Made by a program: the position numbers and the translations under genes. Below, one piece after another: positions 1-9,830 of a stretch of DNA of 64,000 bases. The notes beneath the pieces are model-generated. The model was not told the origin of the DNA. It ran no database searches and saw only the letters and a program-made list of their open reading frames with translations. Positions within the stretch are counted from its first letter, which is position 1. Each line of letters opens with the position of its first letter. Origin of the DNA: Heligmosomoides polygyrus polygyrus (lineage: Eukaryota; Nematoda; Chromadorea; Rhabditida; Heligmosomidae); contig OX377202.1 in assembly GCA_947396885.1 (NCBI GenBank), positions 107,836,221 to 107,900,220 of the forward strand, written 5' to 3'.

Positions 1-204
1 TGTGAAGTTGAAAACCATAAGTTTTTCCTTGATGTTTTTCACTTCAAATAATAGTTTGCAGCTATTTGTGTTTTTTAACGAAATTTAACGATTTACAGGA
101 AATTTAACGAAAATTTCCCGTTAAAAATGTCGTTAAAAAAATTTAACGCACAGAATTTTTGTGTGCACCCCTGGTGTGCACACTAAACGATCCCTAAACG
201 ATTC
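1..204. repeat. AT-rich stretch with TTAACG/CGTTAA words
   Basis: Contains five or more TTAACG or CGTTAA words and ends in GTGCACCCCTGGTGTGCA followed by CACTAAACGATCCCTAA. The latter matches the right end of the MITE at 31380-31518. The same CGTTAA-rich style recurs at 27235-27365. No coding potential seen. Confidence 0.5.
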
Positions 205-361
205 CTAAAGGCCCCCACACACATCTGCAGCAACGCCGCTCGCCGCTATGGTTAAAGATAGGGCAGGGACGCCGCCGGCGGCGAGCTCTGCGCCCCTGCC
301 GATGGTTAAGAATAGGGCCGCGGCGTTGCTGCAGAAGTGTGCCTGGGAGGGAGCCTTAAGG
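205..361. mobile_element. MITE, palindromic (CACAYTTCTGCAGCAACG type)
   Basis: The two ends form an imperfect inverted repeat: CTGCAGCAACGCCGC on the left and its complement GCGGCGTTGCTGCAG on the right, bounded by TAAAGGC and GCCTTAAG. The interior is itself G+C-rich and palindromic (GCCGCCGGCGGC). Related elements are at 7929-8248 and 32700-33030. There is no coding capacity, so it would depend on a transposase elsewhere. Confidence 0.7.
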
Positions 362-440
362 AAACGTGCGAAACGAAATCAAGGCCAATTCTTTCCTTTT
401 CATTCTTCTACAGTTAAAGTTGTGGTAAATGTCGAGCCGT

Positions 441-557
441 GGGCATGCGGGAACGCGCTGTTGCTTCTACCGTAATCGCGGCAGCCTATCCTGTGCCTCG
501 CCGATGCCTGATTGGCTGCCGTGGCTACGGTAGGAGCAACGGCGCGTTCCTGCACCC
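441..557. repeat. Palindrome present in both duplication copies
   Basis: GGAACGCG...TTGCTTCTACCG on the left pairs with CGGTAGGAGCAA...CGCGTTCC on the right. The equivalent in copy B is 31609-31717, so this MITE-like palindrome was in place before the segment duplicated. Confidence 0.65.
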
Positions 558-805
558 GCTGATCGTTCCCCGCAGTATGTCTTCGCGACATGTGACAGAT
601 TCGAAACAGGTCCGATTCTGTGAATTGAAGCTGTTGTTGAATTCGGCCTCTAGGTCCAATATCAAGTATATCAGGTGTGTCCCTTGCTGCAAACGGTTTG
701 GTTTTTTGTCTGAATCGCTCTTGCAAATCGTTTTTGTACCAACGTCTTCGTAATAAAACACCTATATCACACTCTAACTGCTTTATTTCAACACTATTGT
801 TGCAG

Positions 806-934
806 GAAGAACTGGAAGCGGAGTCGGACGCTGCAGCAGCAGAGGCTGTGCCTCATTTTGACGTCTTTCCAACTGAGTTGCTATGTCGAATTTTCAACTA
901 CCTCGAGCTGAAAGAAAGAGCAAAAGCAGAAAGG
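806..934 (+). pseudogene. F-box exon, duplicate copy A
   Basis: This exon of 43 codons lies between a TTGTTGCAG acceptor and an AGG|GTGAGAG donor, phase 0 at both ends. It encodes an acidic lead-in (EELEAESDAAAAEAV) and then the start of an F-box (FPTELLCRIFNYLELKERAK). F-box proteins link substrates to Skp1 in SCF ubiquitin ligases. It is almost identical to 31952-32080, the likely functional copy. Downstream leucine-rich exons are not seen near this copy and the locus is broken by transposons, so I treat it as a relic, although the exon itself is open. No start codon could be assigned: the ATG at 577 is upstream, but no donor of matching phase was found. Confidence 0.7.
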
Positions 935-1011
935 GTGAGAGTTTTTTTGTGCTGCAGCTTCATCTTATGCTACTCTCTGGCAATTCCACTATTCTCGACA
1001 ATTCCCTTTAG

Positions 1012-1133
1012 GTATGCTCCAGATGGCGTAACATTCTTACTTCACGAGACTGTCCACTGGCTGATGTTGTGGTTGTGAATCTCTTCGAGCCGAAGGTTTG
1101 GGCGGATACGATCGCTAAAAATCGATACACAAC
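1012..1133 (+). pseudogene. F-box exon 2, duplicate copy A
   Basis: It follows the 806-934 exon after a 77-bp intron (acceptor CCCTTTAG). The phase-0 reading VCSRWRNILTSRDCPL completes the F-box helix (ERVCSRWRNIL); the donor is CACAAC|GTAAAT. It has the same length (122 bp, ending in phase 2) as copy B at 32158-32279. The Tc1-like element starts 196 bp downstream. Confidence 0.65.
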
Positions 1134-1598
1134 GTAAATAGATTTTCTTCATGGAGTGACTCACTTTCTGGTGCATGCCATACATAATTCTCTAGCGAAC
1201 AATCTTGTGCGATGCTTTCAATAGATCTTACGTAACCCCCCTGTGCAATTCAAAAGAATCTTTCCGAGCGCCGCATTCTGAGGCAACGTCGTCAGCGCAC
1301 GATAACGCGACGTCACCATCTAGACATACAATGGCGTCCAAAAGTTTGTGAACGCTTGCATCTTTCGCCAGAACTCGCTTCAAATCAGCTTTAAAAATGT
1401 GAAATTTGGATATCTTGTGACAATTAACAAATCTTCCTATATCGTAACATCAATGCTGTTCTGTATCGGTCCTTCTAGATTTCAAGCATAAAAACGGAAA
1501 AAAATCGTGAAGTCAGCCACATAGGTTGCAGTAATTCAGTAGCCTTCTTTGCTACCAAAGTCAGACAAGTTATACACTGAAACAATGCAGCTTTACTA

Positions 1599-2871
1599 TT
1601 AGGTTGTAACGAAATAAATGGCACTGAACCACTGTAAATTTAAACAGTTAATATCTCGGCTTGTAGGCAAGTTTATTAATCGAAATAAAAACCTTCTGAT
1701 TCCACACATCTTTGCCAACGTGACACAAGCTTTTTTATCCCAGTAGCCTAAAAATCAGAAGTTCTGGAATTGACGAAATCTTCGAAGGCACTTGTTGGTA
1801 ATTGAATATTTTCCCTACCAAGAAGTCGCCAAGATGCTCGAAGAAATGGTAGTCTGTTGGGCAGAGGTCGGGAGAAAACGGAGGATGTGGTGGAGTTTCA
1901 ATGCTCAGCTCATTCGATTTCTGCAACGTCATTCGTGCTACATGGGGGCGAGCATTGTCGTGCAGAAGGAGAACTCGCCTTCGTTTTACCAAGGCCGGCC
2001 GGATATCCTTCAACTTTTTCATCATTTCTTCAATTTCAATGCAGTACTTCTCTGGCGTGATAGACTCACCGGGAGGGAGGAAGCGGTGGTGAATAATTCC
2101 CAGCGAACACCACCATACTGTCACCATCCCTTTCTTTTGGTGCAATTCCGGCTTCGCAAAAACCTTGGGGCTCTCATCGCTGTCCACCCACTGTGCCGAT
2201 CGTCGCCTGTTGTCATACATTATCCACTTCTCGTCACAGGTTACGTTGCGATCAAGGAATGGGTCCGTTTCGTTCAGTAGAAGCAGTGCGGACGAGATCT
2301 CATATCGTCGGTTTCTTTGCTCCTCAGACAGCTCGTGAGGCACCCATCTTTCCAGCTTTTTGGTCTTTCCAATTTCCTTCAGATGCCGGGCAGCTGTGTT
2401 GTGACTGACGCCAAGAACCTTCGCTATCTCCCTGGTACCTTTGTGTGGATCCTCCTCTACCACATCTCCCAGCTTGTCCTCATCAACATCACTATGCCTC
2501 ATACGACCTTCATGTTCTTCCAAGCTCTCATATCCATTCCGGAACTTCTGATACCAACGACACGCCGTCCGAATTGTGGAACATTCTTGACCGAATGCGG
2601 CGTTGATCTTCTCGTCCGCCTCCTTAGCTGTAGTGCCCAGCTTGAATTCATACAAGTAAATGCCTCGGATTACCCTTTTGTCCATCTGCAACAAAGTCAA
2701 TAAAACTCTACAGTTTTCCCACTTTTACATAGAAAATTTGGTACTCGCCGGTAGAGCAAAGTTTACGCTTCTAAATGATATGCCACATGTTACGGTTTGT
2801 TCTTGATGAAATGCGTAAAAACGCGCCAAAAAATGGCGCGAGCCAGTGCCATTTAATTCGTTACAACCTAA
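1599..2871 (-). mobile_element. Bandit/Hsmar1-type mariner, copy 1
   Basis: A 1273-bp element with TTAGGTTG...CAACCTAA ends, flanked by TA on both sides (1597-1598, 2872-2873). It has the D,D34D transposase below. The terminal repeats extend inward as TAACGAAATAAATGGCACTG on one side and CAGTGCCATTTAATTCGTTA on the other. Three more copies are in this window (16019, 36244, 59382). The family assignment to bandit rests on remembered resemblance, not an alignment. Confidence 0.9.
1735..2685 (-). pseudogene. Mariner transposase, frameshifted near C-terminus
   Basis: The transposase cuts and pastes the surrounding element at TA sites. From the ATG at 2685 (MDKRVIRGIYLYEF) it reads through the N-terminal paired-type helix-turn-helix region (GVSHNTAARHLKE) into the catalytic core: VTCDEKW (first Asp), LLHDNARPH (second) and SPDLCPTDYHFF (third, 34 residues after the second). 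About ten bases present in other copies are missing near 1795, so the last ~40 residues are replaced by an unrelated tail. A TTG five codons upstream is in frame, but all copies share the ATG. It is probably inactive, though the triad is intact. Confidence 0.9.
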
Positions 2872-2873
2872 TA

Positions 2874-3898
2874 GGAGCAAGTTGCAAAACCTTTGGCTCT
2901 AATTACCGCTTCACATCTTCTCGGCATGGACTCTAGAGGTTTGTTGATCACCTCGGGTCCGACATCTTTCCATTTCTGCCTTAATTGTTCTAATCTTTCG
3001 GCCTTGTTTCTTGCTGAGGGACCTGTTAAGCTTCTAGCAAGGTGTTCCCAAAGGTGTACGATTGGGTCCAGATCCGGTGACTGAGCAGGCCACGATATGA
3101 GATAAATTCCATTTTAATTAAACCACCCCTTGACCGCCTTCGAAACCATTTCGGGTCGTCGTCCTGTTGGAAAATTCACAGCGTTTGGTAAATTTCTTTT
3201 CTTTTTCTTTTTTTCTTTGTGAAAGCAAAACATTGTTAAAATTTTCAGGTAGCGTTTGGTGTCCATAGCTCCTTGTATGTGGTAAATAGGGCCTGTTCCG
3301 TGTGCATTGAAGCATACTCAGACTATAATACTTCCTCAGCCGTGTTTAGTATTTGGCAGTTGATGCATTCTGTCGTATCTCACGCTTTTTGGGCGTCTTT
3401 TGTAGTATGGTCTACCAGATCCAAATAGGTTGAACTTGCTCTCGTCGCTGAAAAGCACTTTTTTCCTATCGTTCGTCGTCCAACTCAAATGCTCCTTGGC
3501 AAACCGGAGTCTAGCTTTCCTAGTTTTCTCACTTATGAAAGCTTTCTTAACGGGACGTCTTCCACAGAATCCAGAAAATCTCTGTTAACGCTTCACCATG
3601 CTCATGCTCACATCTAAGCTGCGGTGAGCGGCTACAGACTGCTGCACATTGGCGGTGGTCAGCCACGGGTTCAACATGCTCTGGGTGGCAGAACCGTTTC
3701 TGGAAGTCGTAATTCGCGGCTCGCCTGACTAATGAGCGTCTTCTGCAGTTCCGGACTGCTTTATTTTCTTTACTATAACAGCAGCTGTCGAAATTCCGCA
3801 TCCGAAAAGTAGTCCTACCTGTCGATGAGAGACTTTCTTCTGGACGAGTAAAAAATGGCTTCTCGTACTTCAGCAGAGATATTCTTTCCTCTTGGCAT
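2874..3898 (-). pseudogene. Tc1-like DDE transposase, decayed
   Basis: The N-terminus at 3898 reads MPRGKNISAEVREAIFYSS, then stops and changes frame. Further along, AFISEKTRKARLRFAKEHL and KKVLFSDESKFNLFGSG carry the first catalytic region, and QSPDLDPIVHLWEHL carries the third (DPIEHLWE signature of Tc1 transposases). The reading is cut by the mariner inserted just after GFATCS. Several frameshifts and stops make it non-functional. Family: Tc1/mariner superfamily, Tc1 branch. Confidence 0.85.
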
Positions 3899-4338
3899 AC
3901 CAGAGCGTTTGTTAGAGACCACAGTATCTCAAAACGTTACTATACTGGATTTATAAGAAAATGTATTGACAAATACACTCGATGCTTTAGCAGCTTACCT
4001 TTGACCTTTGCGCACGACTGACCTTGTCAAAATGATAATATCGAATGTAGACCAAAGGATAGTTATTGCGATCTAATTTGCTACCACATATCCAAATTTC
4101 AACCTGTTTGGACTTTTTAAGGCAAGTTGAGACGGAATATGCAAGCGTTCACAACCTTTTGGACGCCACTTCATGGTAAACGGGCGCGTTATTTACTGGG
4201 CAGTACCTACTTCACTCTATTCTTTCTGATGTGTGCGTTGAGCAATATCTTTTGTACCATGCACATATCAAATAATTTGCGCAGAGATAAAACCGAAGGT
4301 AAATCAAGGTGTCAATTCCTTACTAGAGCACTTGGAAG

Positions 4339-4762
4339 GCGGGGTAGTGTTCTTCCCCCAGCATGCGGAGGGGCGGCGCTAATTGCGCGAGGAGCGCCCA
4401 TCGCAGACAAGTTCACCGCTCGGCGGGCTGGGGAAGAACGGGCCCCTCCCTCATTGAGTGCCCACTCGAAGGCGAGGTACCATCTTGTTTATCATGAAGG
4501 GTCCTTGTAGCCAAAATCACAAGAAACCTTCGTGAAGTAGCAAGTGAGCACAAAGCAGACGACGAAAATGGCAGAAATAGAAAGTATACAGCGCAGTACG
4601 GCATCCTGACGATCCCATCGATGGTAAGAGCTGATGGCTGGGGAGGGGAGGGGTCCCGTTGTTCCCCCAGCCCGCCGAGCGCGTGAACTCGTCCGCGATG
4701 GGCGCTCCTCGCGGATTAGCGCCGCCCCTCCGCATGCTGGGGGGAAGAACGGCCCCCCCTCC
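4339..4762. mobile_element. Foldback element with 10-bp target duplication
   Basis: Its arms of about 110-135 bp (4339-4450 and 4640-4762) are inverted copies sharing GTTCTTCCCCCAGCATGCGG. CACTTGGAAG is duplicated at both edges (4329-4338, 4763-4772). The equivalent place in copy B (33503-33520) has the sequence once. A 9-10-bp duplication is typical of Mutator-type (MULE) elements. It has no transposase, so it is non-autonomous. Confidence 0.8.
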
Positions 4763-5224
4763 CACTTGGAAGTGTTTCATACCTAAAATCACTAGTACGC
4801 GTCACCTGCTTGCACGCAATGTTATGTTGTTATGAACCTATTAAATGCAATAAGAATCTTTCTTTCCTGCAAGGATAAAATGCTGAACTACTAGATTCCG
4901 CTATGGGATGGACGTAGGCGTTGCAGGCATGTAGAAGAATAGCCTTGTTTTTGCTACAGAGACCTTTGAAAATATACCATAATACGTTCGCATAATTGCA
5001 TTTCGCATCGAATCCTGATCCGACCAAAAAAATTGAGATGGAATATAACACAATATTTTCGTCGGGTATAGAGAGGGACAAAATCTCAAAATCTCCAATT
5101 TACGCATGCTTCATGGGAAAAATACGATCTAATCACAATCTATAAGTTGACCAATGGCATGTTGGGTCTTCCTCCTCAGGAATTTCGTTCACTATCTTGC
5201 TCAAGTACTAGTACTCCAACGATG

Positions 5225-5470
5225 AGATGAATTATTCGAGAGAATGTACAATCACGCTGCACCAGGAGACCCTCAAGTTGCACCACCATTGGTCCTTATA
5301 TCAGAGACAGTCGCATCGAATAGATAAGAGGTTACTGAAGCTATAAGGCTGTTACGAAGCAAAATGTTGTCGGAATTCAAGGTGTGACATTTGATATGGT
5401 GAAGACAGAGATGTACCGACCAACCGTTTACAAACGCTTTGGCGAAATCAAAATAGACGTAATTGTAATT
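5225..5470 (+). pseudogene. LINE reverse-transcriptase relic (copy A)
   Basis: Frame-broken translation resembles the region leading into the RT domain of RTE-type LINEs: EEVTEAIRLLR-type motif followed by GVTFDMVKTEMYRPTVYK. The copy B equivalent (34880-35110) retains AGIDGVTVDMVKTEM. It is part of the duplicated segment, so the LINE inserted before duplication. Confidence 0.6.
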
Positions 5471-5566
5471 ATGTCTCTGTACTCTCTGTAATCGATAATT
5501 TTAGTGTGAAAGGGATGTTTGTGGACGACTTCGATGCACTGCGCAATGTTTTCCACCATATCTCAC

Positions 5567-6169
5567 TATCTCATTTAATCATTACACTGACTCTTATCTG
5601 AATATCTCAATTTTTTTTTATCTCATTTACATCATTACACTGACTTTGTTTTGGGAAAAATTAATTGTAATTATAGTTTTATCTCTGATGCAAAATGAAT
5701 GAATTTTCACGTTATTTACATTGATAGAAGACGACAATCGCCTTCTGAGAGCAGAATGCTCCTCGGTTCTGGGGCAAGGATAGGATAGGCCGTCCAACTC
5801 GCCGAACCCAATTCCAAAGCAGTACTAGGTCCGGAGCCATTTATAGCAAATGGTATCTCCCAACTCTAACCAAATGATATGATGATGGTAGACCTTGTTG
5901 AAGAGTAGCTAAAGATGGATGGTCGACTATGTACCTGTATGATGGTAAACCTTGCTGAAGAGTAGTTAAAGGTGGATGGTCGACTATGTACCTGCGGCTT
6001 AGTGAGGAGGCAGTTAGCACGCCATTGTATCCGTGCTAAAAGAGATGATTTTGAACAATATCTTGACCGACTGATCATTTAATAAAACAATCAATAAAAA
6101 TAATATCAGAATGTCTATACTCGTTCCATACTATTTCGAAGAGGCCAGCGGACTTTGCTTTGCTTGCAG
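5567..6169. repeat. Non-coding; 57-bp tandem duplication
   Basis: No gene seen. 5883-5939 and 5940-5996 are two tandem copies of a 57-bp unit starting TGATGGTA and ending ACTATGTACCTG. The rest is AT-rich. Confidence 0.7.
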
Positions 6170-6583
6170 CCACCCGTTGAGTTTGGCGCATTCACTTTCG
6201 GAGATCATGCGAGGGATAAAAATAGAAATATTGTTCACATGGACACCCTTATGGACTACACATGTTTCGACACAAAAGGAGATTGCTCGGAGTAGGTGTG
6301 AAAAAACGACGAAAAAGGTAAATTCTCCTGTGGTTTGGATTACAATGTGATTTCCTGTCATAATCATCATTCCTCGGAAAACAGGTGCCATAGGGATCTT
6401 CAGCACACACTAACGGAAAAAAACTTGATTGATTATAATTTGTCATAGGCAGAAACCCTACCGCTAGTTGAGTCCGCGTAATCGCAGCTGTTGTCAACAC
6501 ACAGTTTCTGGGAGGACTGCAGAAATCCAAACATTATTGAACAGACGGAAGAGCTGCGCGAGCTTCTGTCGTTGCATATATAA
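6170..6583 (+). CDS. Candidate 3' exons of an unrecognised gene
   Basis: A phase-consistent exon pair. 6170-6291 (acceptor TGCTTGCAG, donor GA|GTAGGT, 40 codons plus 2 nt) includes EFGAFTFGDHARDKNRNIVH and DYTCFDTKGDCS. It can join 6523-6583 (acceptor GACTGCAG), ending ENPNIIEQTEELRELLSLHI and a stop. An alternative last exon at 6385-6448 is also in phase. The charged, non-repetitive composition looks like protein, but I do not recognise the family and no 5' exons were found. It could be a gene relic. Confidence 0.35.
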
Positions 6584-6778
6584 GGGAGCGTAGTGGGTTT
6601 CACAAACATGTTTCATAATGGCCTTATCTTGCAGCACACTTGTCCTGGTAGGTATTGATAAGTCGTTTTCCCTAAACAACTTTACATTTACCATAAAAGA
6701 GGTAGGGAAATCGCTTCATTATTAACTCTCAGTATTGAGGAGGACACTTCTTCTATCATACTAAATTTTTGACCGCTC

Positions 6779-7812
6779 CATTTATTTATTTATTTATTTA
6801 TATGACTTTCAATATGTTACAATATGCGGCATCTCATTAGATCGATCCATTCGCGTTTCGTTTTCATTCTTGCTTCTTCTTGCCAAGTGCATGTTCCAAA
6901 GGCTTTCTGGAATACATCTCGCCATATAGATTTTGGTCCTCCCACTGTTCGTTTGGACGGCGGACACCATTCCATAATCTGACGAGACCACTTATTATCC
7001 ACAGTATTAAAGATCTTCCAGCTATATCCATTTTCTTACAATGACACAGTCGATCACATCCTTGACTTCAGTAATTCCTCGCAGCCACATGTTTCGCTTT
7101 CTATCTCGAAGGCTCAGCCAAACATCTGACGTTATATTCGCCTTTGTGCTGCTGCAAGTTTATGCTCGGCTGACTTTGACAGAGTCCAGGTCTCAGCACC
7201 AAACAGCATCGAAGGCAATATACAAATATTGAAAAGGCGTCGTTTCCACTTCATCTCGACCGTCCTCGATGTTAAAAATTTGCGTATCGACAGAAATTGC
7301 TCCAGCATGCACGAATCCTACGGATGATTTCTTTGGAAATGTCCCGATTGAAGGAGATATCTTGTCCGAGGCACACGACAGACTTCACATTGTCAACGTC
7401 CTTTCACCTGAGGGTGATGGATGTATCAGAGGTCGCCATTACCTTCGTTTTTGAGGCACTTAATTTCAAACCACAGCTAAGCAGGTGTTGGTCTAGCTCG
7501 TTAATCATGGTTTGCAGTTCTTGTTTGGTTTTTGAAATTAGAACAACGTCGTCAGCAAAGCAAAGGTTGGTGAGCCAAGTTCCGTTAACTGATATTCTAT
7601 AACCGTTCTAAGTAAGTTTCCTTAAAATATGATCTAACGTTGAGGTGAATAGTTTTGGTGAAATTGTATCACTTTGGCGGACTCCTCGACAAACTCTTAT
7701 GGGAACGTCCACTCCTCCGAGACGAACTGTAGAGTGCGCTTTCAAGTAGATTTTACGAGGCAGTTCAATAAGCTGGCGATTCGCTCCTTGTTCTTGAAGG
7801 GTCATCCATAAC
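6779..7812 (-). pseudogene. RTE-type LINE, 5'-truncated, with (TAAA)n tail
   Basis: On the minus strand from 7812: AHSTVRLGGVDVPIRVCRGV then RQSDTISPKLFTSTLDH (RT motif; the usual RQGD is RQSD), later NLCFADDVVLISKTKQELQ, and at the 3' end a DNKWSRQIMEW / RTVGGPKSIWRDVFQKAFG C-terminal domain. Several frameshifts separate these. The end at 6779-6803 is a (TTTA)n run, the reverse of a LINE tail. The motif order matches the intact RTE at 41620-44643, but it is a different, diverged family member. Non-functional. Confidence 0.8.
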
Positions 7813-7928
7813 GCTCCATACCACTGGAGAAATCACCAACATGATCAAGTGAAGAATGAGAATCATCAATCAAGTGCTAGAGATTTAAATATGTTTTCAT
7901 CCGCTGAGCACTCTCCTACTTACGAAGT

Positions 7929-8248
7929 CTTAAGGCCTCCGCACATTTTTGCGGCAACGCGGCAGCCCTATCTATATCTATCAGTATCCATAGGTATAAG
8001 GAAGAGAGGCAGAGCTGGCAGCTGATGTGCGGCCTACGCGGCTGTGGCAATAATTGTTCAAGGCATGCAGCCGCTGCAGCCGCTTTGCCATTGAAACTGG
8101 TAATGATGTGATGATGATAACGCAACCGCATTGGTGATGGAGCAGGGTTGCAAAGCTGAGTATGAGTGCCTCTTACGCGGCAGTTTTGCCGCCCAGGAGA
8201 AAGGTTTGCTGCCTGTCCGCGATGCAGCAGAAATGTGCGGAGGAGATA
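7929..8248. mobile_element. MITE, palindromic (GCACATTTYTGC type)
   Basis: Left end TTAAGGCCTCCGCACATTTT pairs with right end GCAGAAATGTGCGGAGGAG. The inner G+C-rich parts are partly palindromic. Related to 205-361 and 32700-33030. Confidence 0.6.
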
Positions 8249-8925
8249 ACCGTATTATTTTAAGTGCCTACTGGATTAAATAGCTGGCTCTATTGCTCCA
8301 TCATTACCCATTTCTTTGCCCTCTTCCTGGACCCTGGGAGGGCGCATTTCTCCTTTTTTATCAAGTCGCATTTTATTGCTCGATTATTTGTTTACATATT
8401 TCATGCAACAAAAATTGTCTATAAACTCTTTCTAAAATAAATGTTTAATTATCCAAGTTTGAAGTATCGGAGGCGAGTGGTACACCTTTAATCTCACCGC
8501 TCGCACAACCGGCGCAACAGCGTGGAATGCGGCAAATAAGAAATGCAAAATTTTGAATACTCTTCATTTTCAGAGCATAGACCTAAATATATAACACTTT
8601 CTTCTTTCAGTTTTCATTATTTTTTTTACCGTGGCCCGACAAGAGAAAATGGTCGCTCGCAAATTTTTCAGTTAGTTTCTTCCTTTAGACATCATCAAAT
8701 TTAAAAAAAAACCGACAGAGAATGATTCCCATTTTTGAAAAAACGATGAGAAGTCTGAAAATTCTCAAAAATTTTTATAACGGTTTTTTCCATTCCGTAG
8801 TTAGTTTTTATTTTTTCGTGAGTGTAGATCTTTGCCTGTTTCGGCGCAAATGGCGTAACTGATGTGGTCTTAGAGAAAACTTTGTGGCACGTAATCATAG
8901 TCAAAATCTTCGCTTTAGAGAGGGA
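8249..8925. other. Non-coding AT-rich, with SL1-like 22-mer at 8442-8463
   Basis: The 22 nt at 8442-8463 match the nematode spliced leader SL1 at 19 of 22 positions (core TTTAATTATCCAAGTTTGA). Downstream a short reading is open in two frames; one includes TARTTGATAWNAANKKCK, vaguely C-type-lectin-like, and another starts SEASGTPLISPLAQPAQQR. Neither has an ATG. It may be the fused leader of another retrocopy. The remainder to 8925 is A/T runs with no gene seen. Confidence 0.4.
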
Positions 8926-9105
8926 CTATGAATGTCTGTCGGTTCGATTTCTACCATTTTGATTGCGCAGTACAGCTATTGTACGCAGTTGCGAAAAACC
9001 ACATCTGGATTGAATTCTGGATTGGATTGACGCTCATGTGGTGCTCTCATTTGTTTCTGAGAGAGACGATTCTGCCCCTATACAACACCTGGGCCGCTCC
9101 GACCT

Positions 9106-9333
9106 AACGCTGAGGTTGTCTCCAGTAGCCGGATTCACGAACGTTCCCGGGGACGTTCCTGGCTACCCACGGAAAGCGACCAGGTGAGAGAGCAAAGCAG
9201 GAGAGAGATGCGAGAGATGATAGATGAGGTGAGAGAGCATGGCGGCAGAGAGAGGTGAGAGATGATATCGCATATCTCCCACCCCGGCACTTCATGAATC
9301 TTCTGGTTGAACAAATGCTTTTCTCTGATTTAG
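9106..9333. repeat. Purine-rich (GAGAGAG) block
   Basis: 9178-9265 is a run of GAGAGA-type words on the plus strand, preceded by AGCCGGATTCACGAACGTTC, which resembles the end of the CCGGATTCAT MITE family. No gene seen. Confidence 0.45.
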
Positions 9334-9830
9334 GTAGTCATCTCTATTAGTGCAGCTGAAGCAGGCAATGCCCCTGCCATCACGAAGTGGCCTCGATGTG
9401 AGCTTCTCGGGGAATACAATTTTGAAGAGGAACCCAAGATAATGTTCCTCTTGAAACTCTTCACCAGGTCGCAGGGCGCTGCCAATTCCTTGAAATGGAC
9501 GGTAAGTTCCTACGAGAGAGCTAAACAATGCAAAAAGGCCATAAAGGTCGTTGGGAGGAAAGAATAAACTAGGCTGACTTTGCTAACAGTGACGAAAGTT
9601 ATACGATGATACTCCAGGGGCCGGATTCATCAGCGACTTACGTAACTTTAACGGGGAAGTGTAAGCGAAGTGCTCAGATAACGCGGCTTATCGCTCACCA
9701 TATCGCTTGATAAGCTTACAATTCTCCGTTAAAGTTGGATAAGTGTTTATGAATCCGGCCCCAGATCGGGCTTTTAATGTTTTTTAAAACTCAAAAAAAT
9801 CGCAACACGCAACCTTCTACAGCTGAACGT
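9334..9830 (+). pseudogene. Candidate exons of an unrecognised gene, cut by a MITE
   Basis: Exon 9334-9501 (acceptor TCTGATTTAG, donor ACG|GTAAGT, 56 codons, phase 0) includes ITKWPRCELLGEYNFEEEPK and MFLLKLFTRSQGAANSLKWT. It joins, across a 71-bp intron, an exon from 9573 that reads ADFANSDESYTMILQ. There a 144-bp MITE (9618-9761) interrupts it with a CAG duplication, after which the same frame resumes as IGLLMFFKTQ. I do not recognise the protein. A possible upstream short reading (MNVCRFDFYHF..., 8930-9105) is weaker. If the exons are genuine, the MITE has probably disabled the gene. Confidence 0.45.
9618..9761. mobile_element. MITE, GGGCCGGATTCATCA family, copy 1
   Basis: Inverted termini GGGCCGGATTCATCAGCG and ATGAATCCGGCCC with CAG on both sides (9615-9617, 9762-9764). 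It continues inward as ACTTAC..ACTTTAACGG versus CCGTTAAAGT. Second copy at 13093-13259. The 3-bp duplication would fit a PIF/Harbinger-like source, unproven. Confidence 0.8.

Larger units (their letters stand above)
338..1328 (+). repeat. Segmental duplication, copy A, first part
   Basis: Collinear with 31500-32411 and start of 33298 onward (copy B): same palindrome, same two F-box exons, same flanks (GTGCAATTCAAAAGA). Copy A resumes at 4175 after a Tc1-like insertion and ends near 5566. The two copies differ at many bases and carry private insertions, so the duplication is not recent. Confidence 0.85.
1329..4173 (-). mobile_element. Tc1-like transposon with nested mariner
   Basis: Terminal inverted repeats of about 33 bp: GGCGTCCAAAAG..GTGAACGCTTGCAT at 1329-1361 and its complement at 4140-4173. 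It follows a TA dinucleotide. Copy B of the duplication (33353-33362) reads straight through this position, giving the empty site. The interior holds a decayed minus-strand transposase (2874-3898), which is interrupted at its 3' end by a complete mariner at 1599-2871. So the order of events was duplication, then Tc1-like insertion, then mariner. Confidence 0.85.
4175..5566 (+). repeat. Segmental duplication, copy A, second part
   Basis: Collinear with 33360-33800 and 34735-35225. It starts GGTAAACGGGCGCGTT, shares the TTTGGAAGTGTTTCATACC site and ends after GGACGACTTCGATGCACTGCGCAA. It has a private 424-bp foldback (4339-4762); copy B has a private ~0.94-kb block instead near 5065. Confidence 0.8.

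Noticed and set aside
1792..2703. Plus-strand readings over mariner copy 1 (and equivalents over copies 2-4)
   Set aside because: Antisense shadows of the transposase; they recur in every copy only because the sense strand is conserved.
3108..3122. TTTTAATTAAACC as another SL1 trace
   Set aside because: Only about half of the 22 positions match and it lies inside a Tc1-like transposase reading.
8464..8595. C-type lectin exon
   Set aside because: WNAANKKCK is only faintly lectin-like; no disulphide partners or neighbouring exons found.
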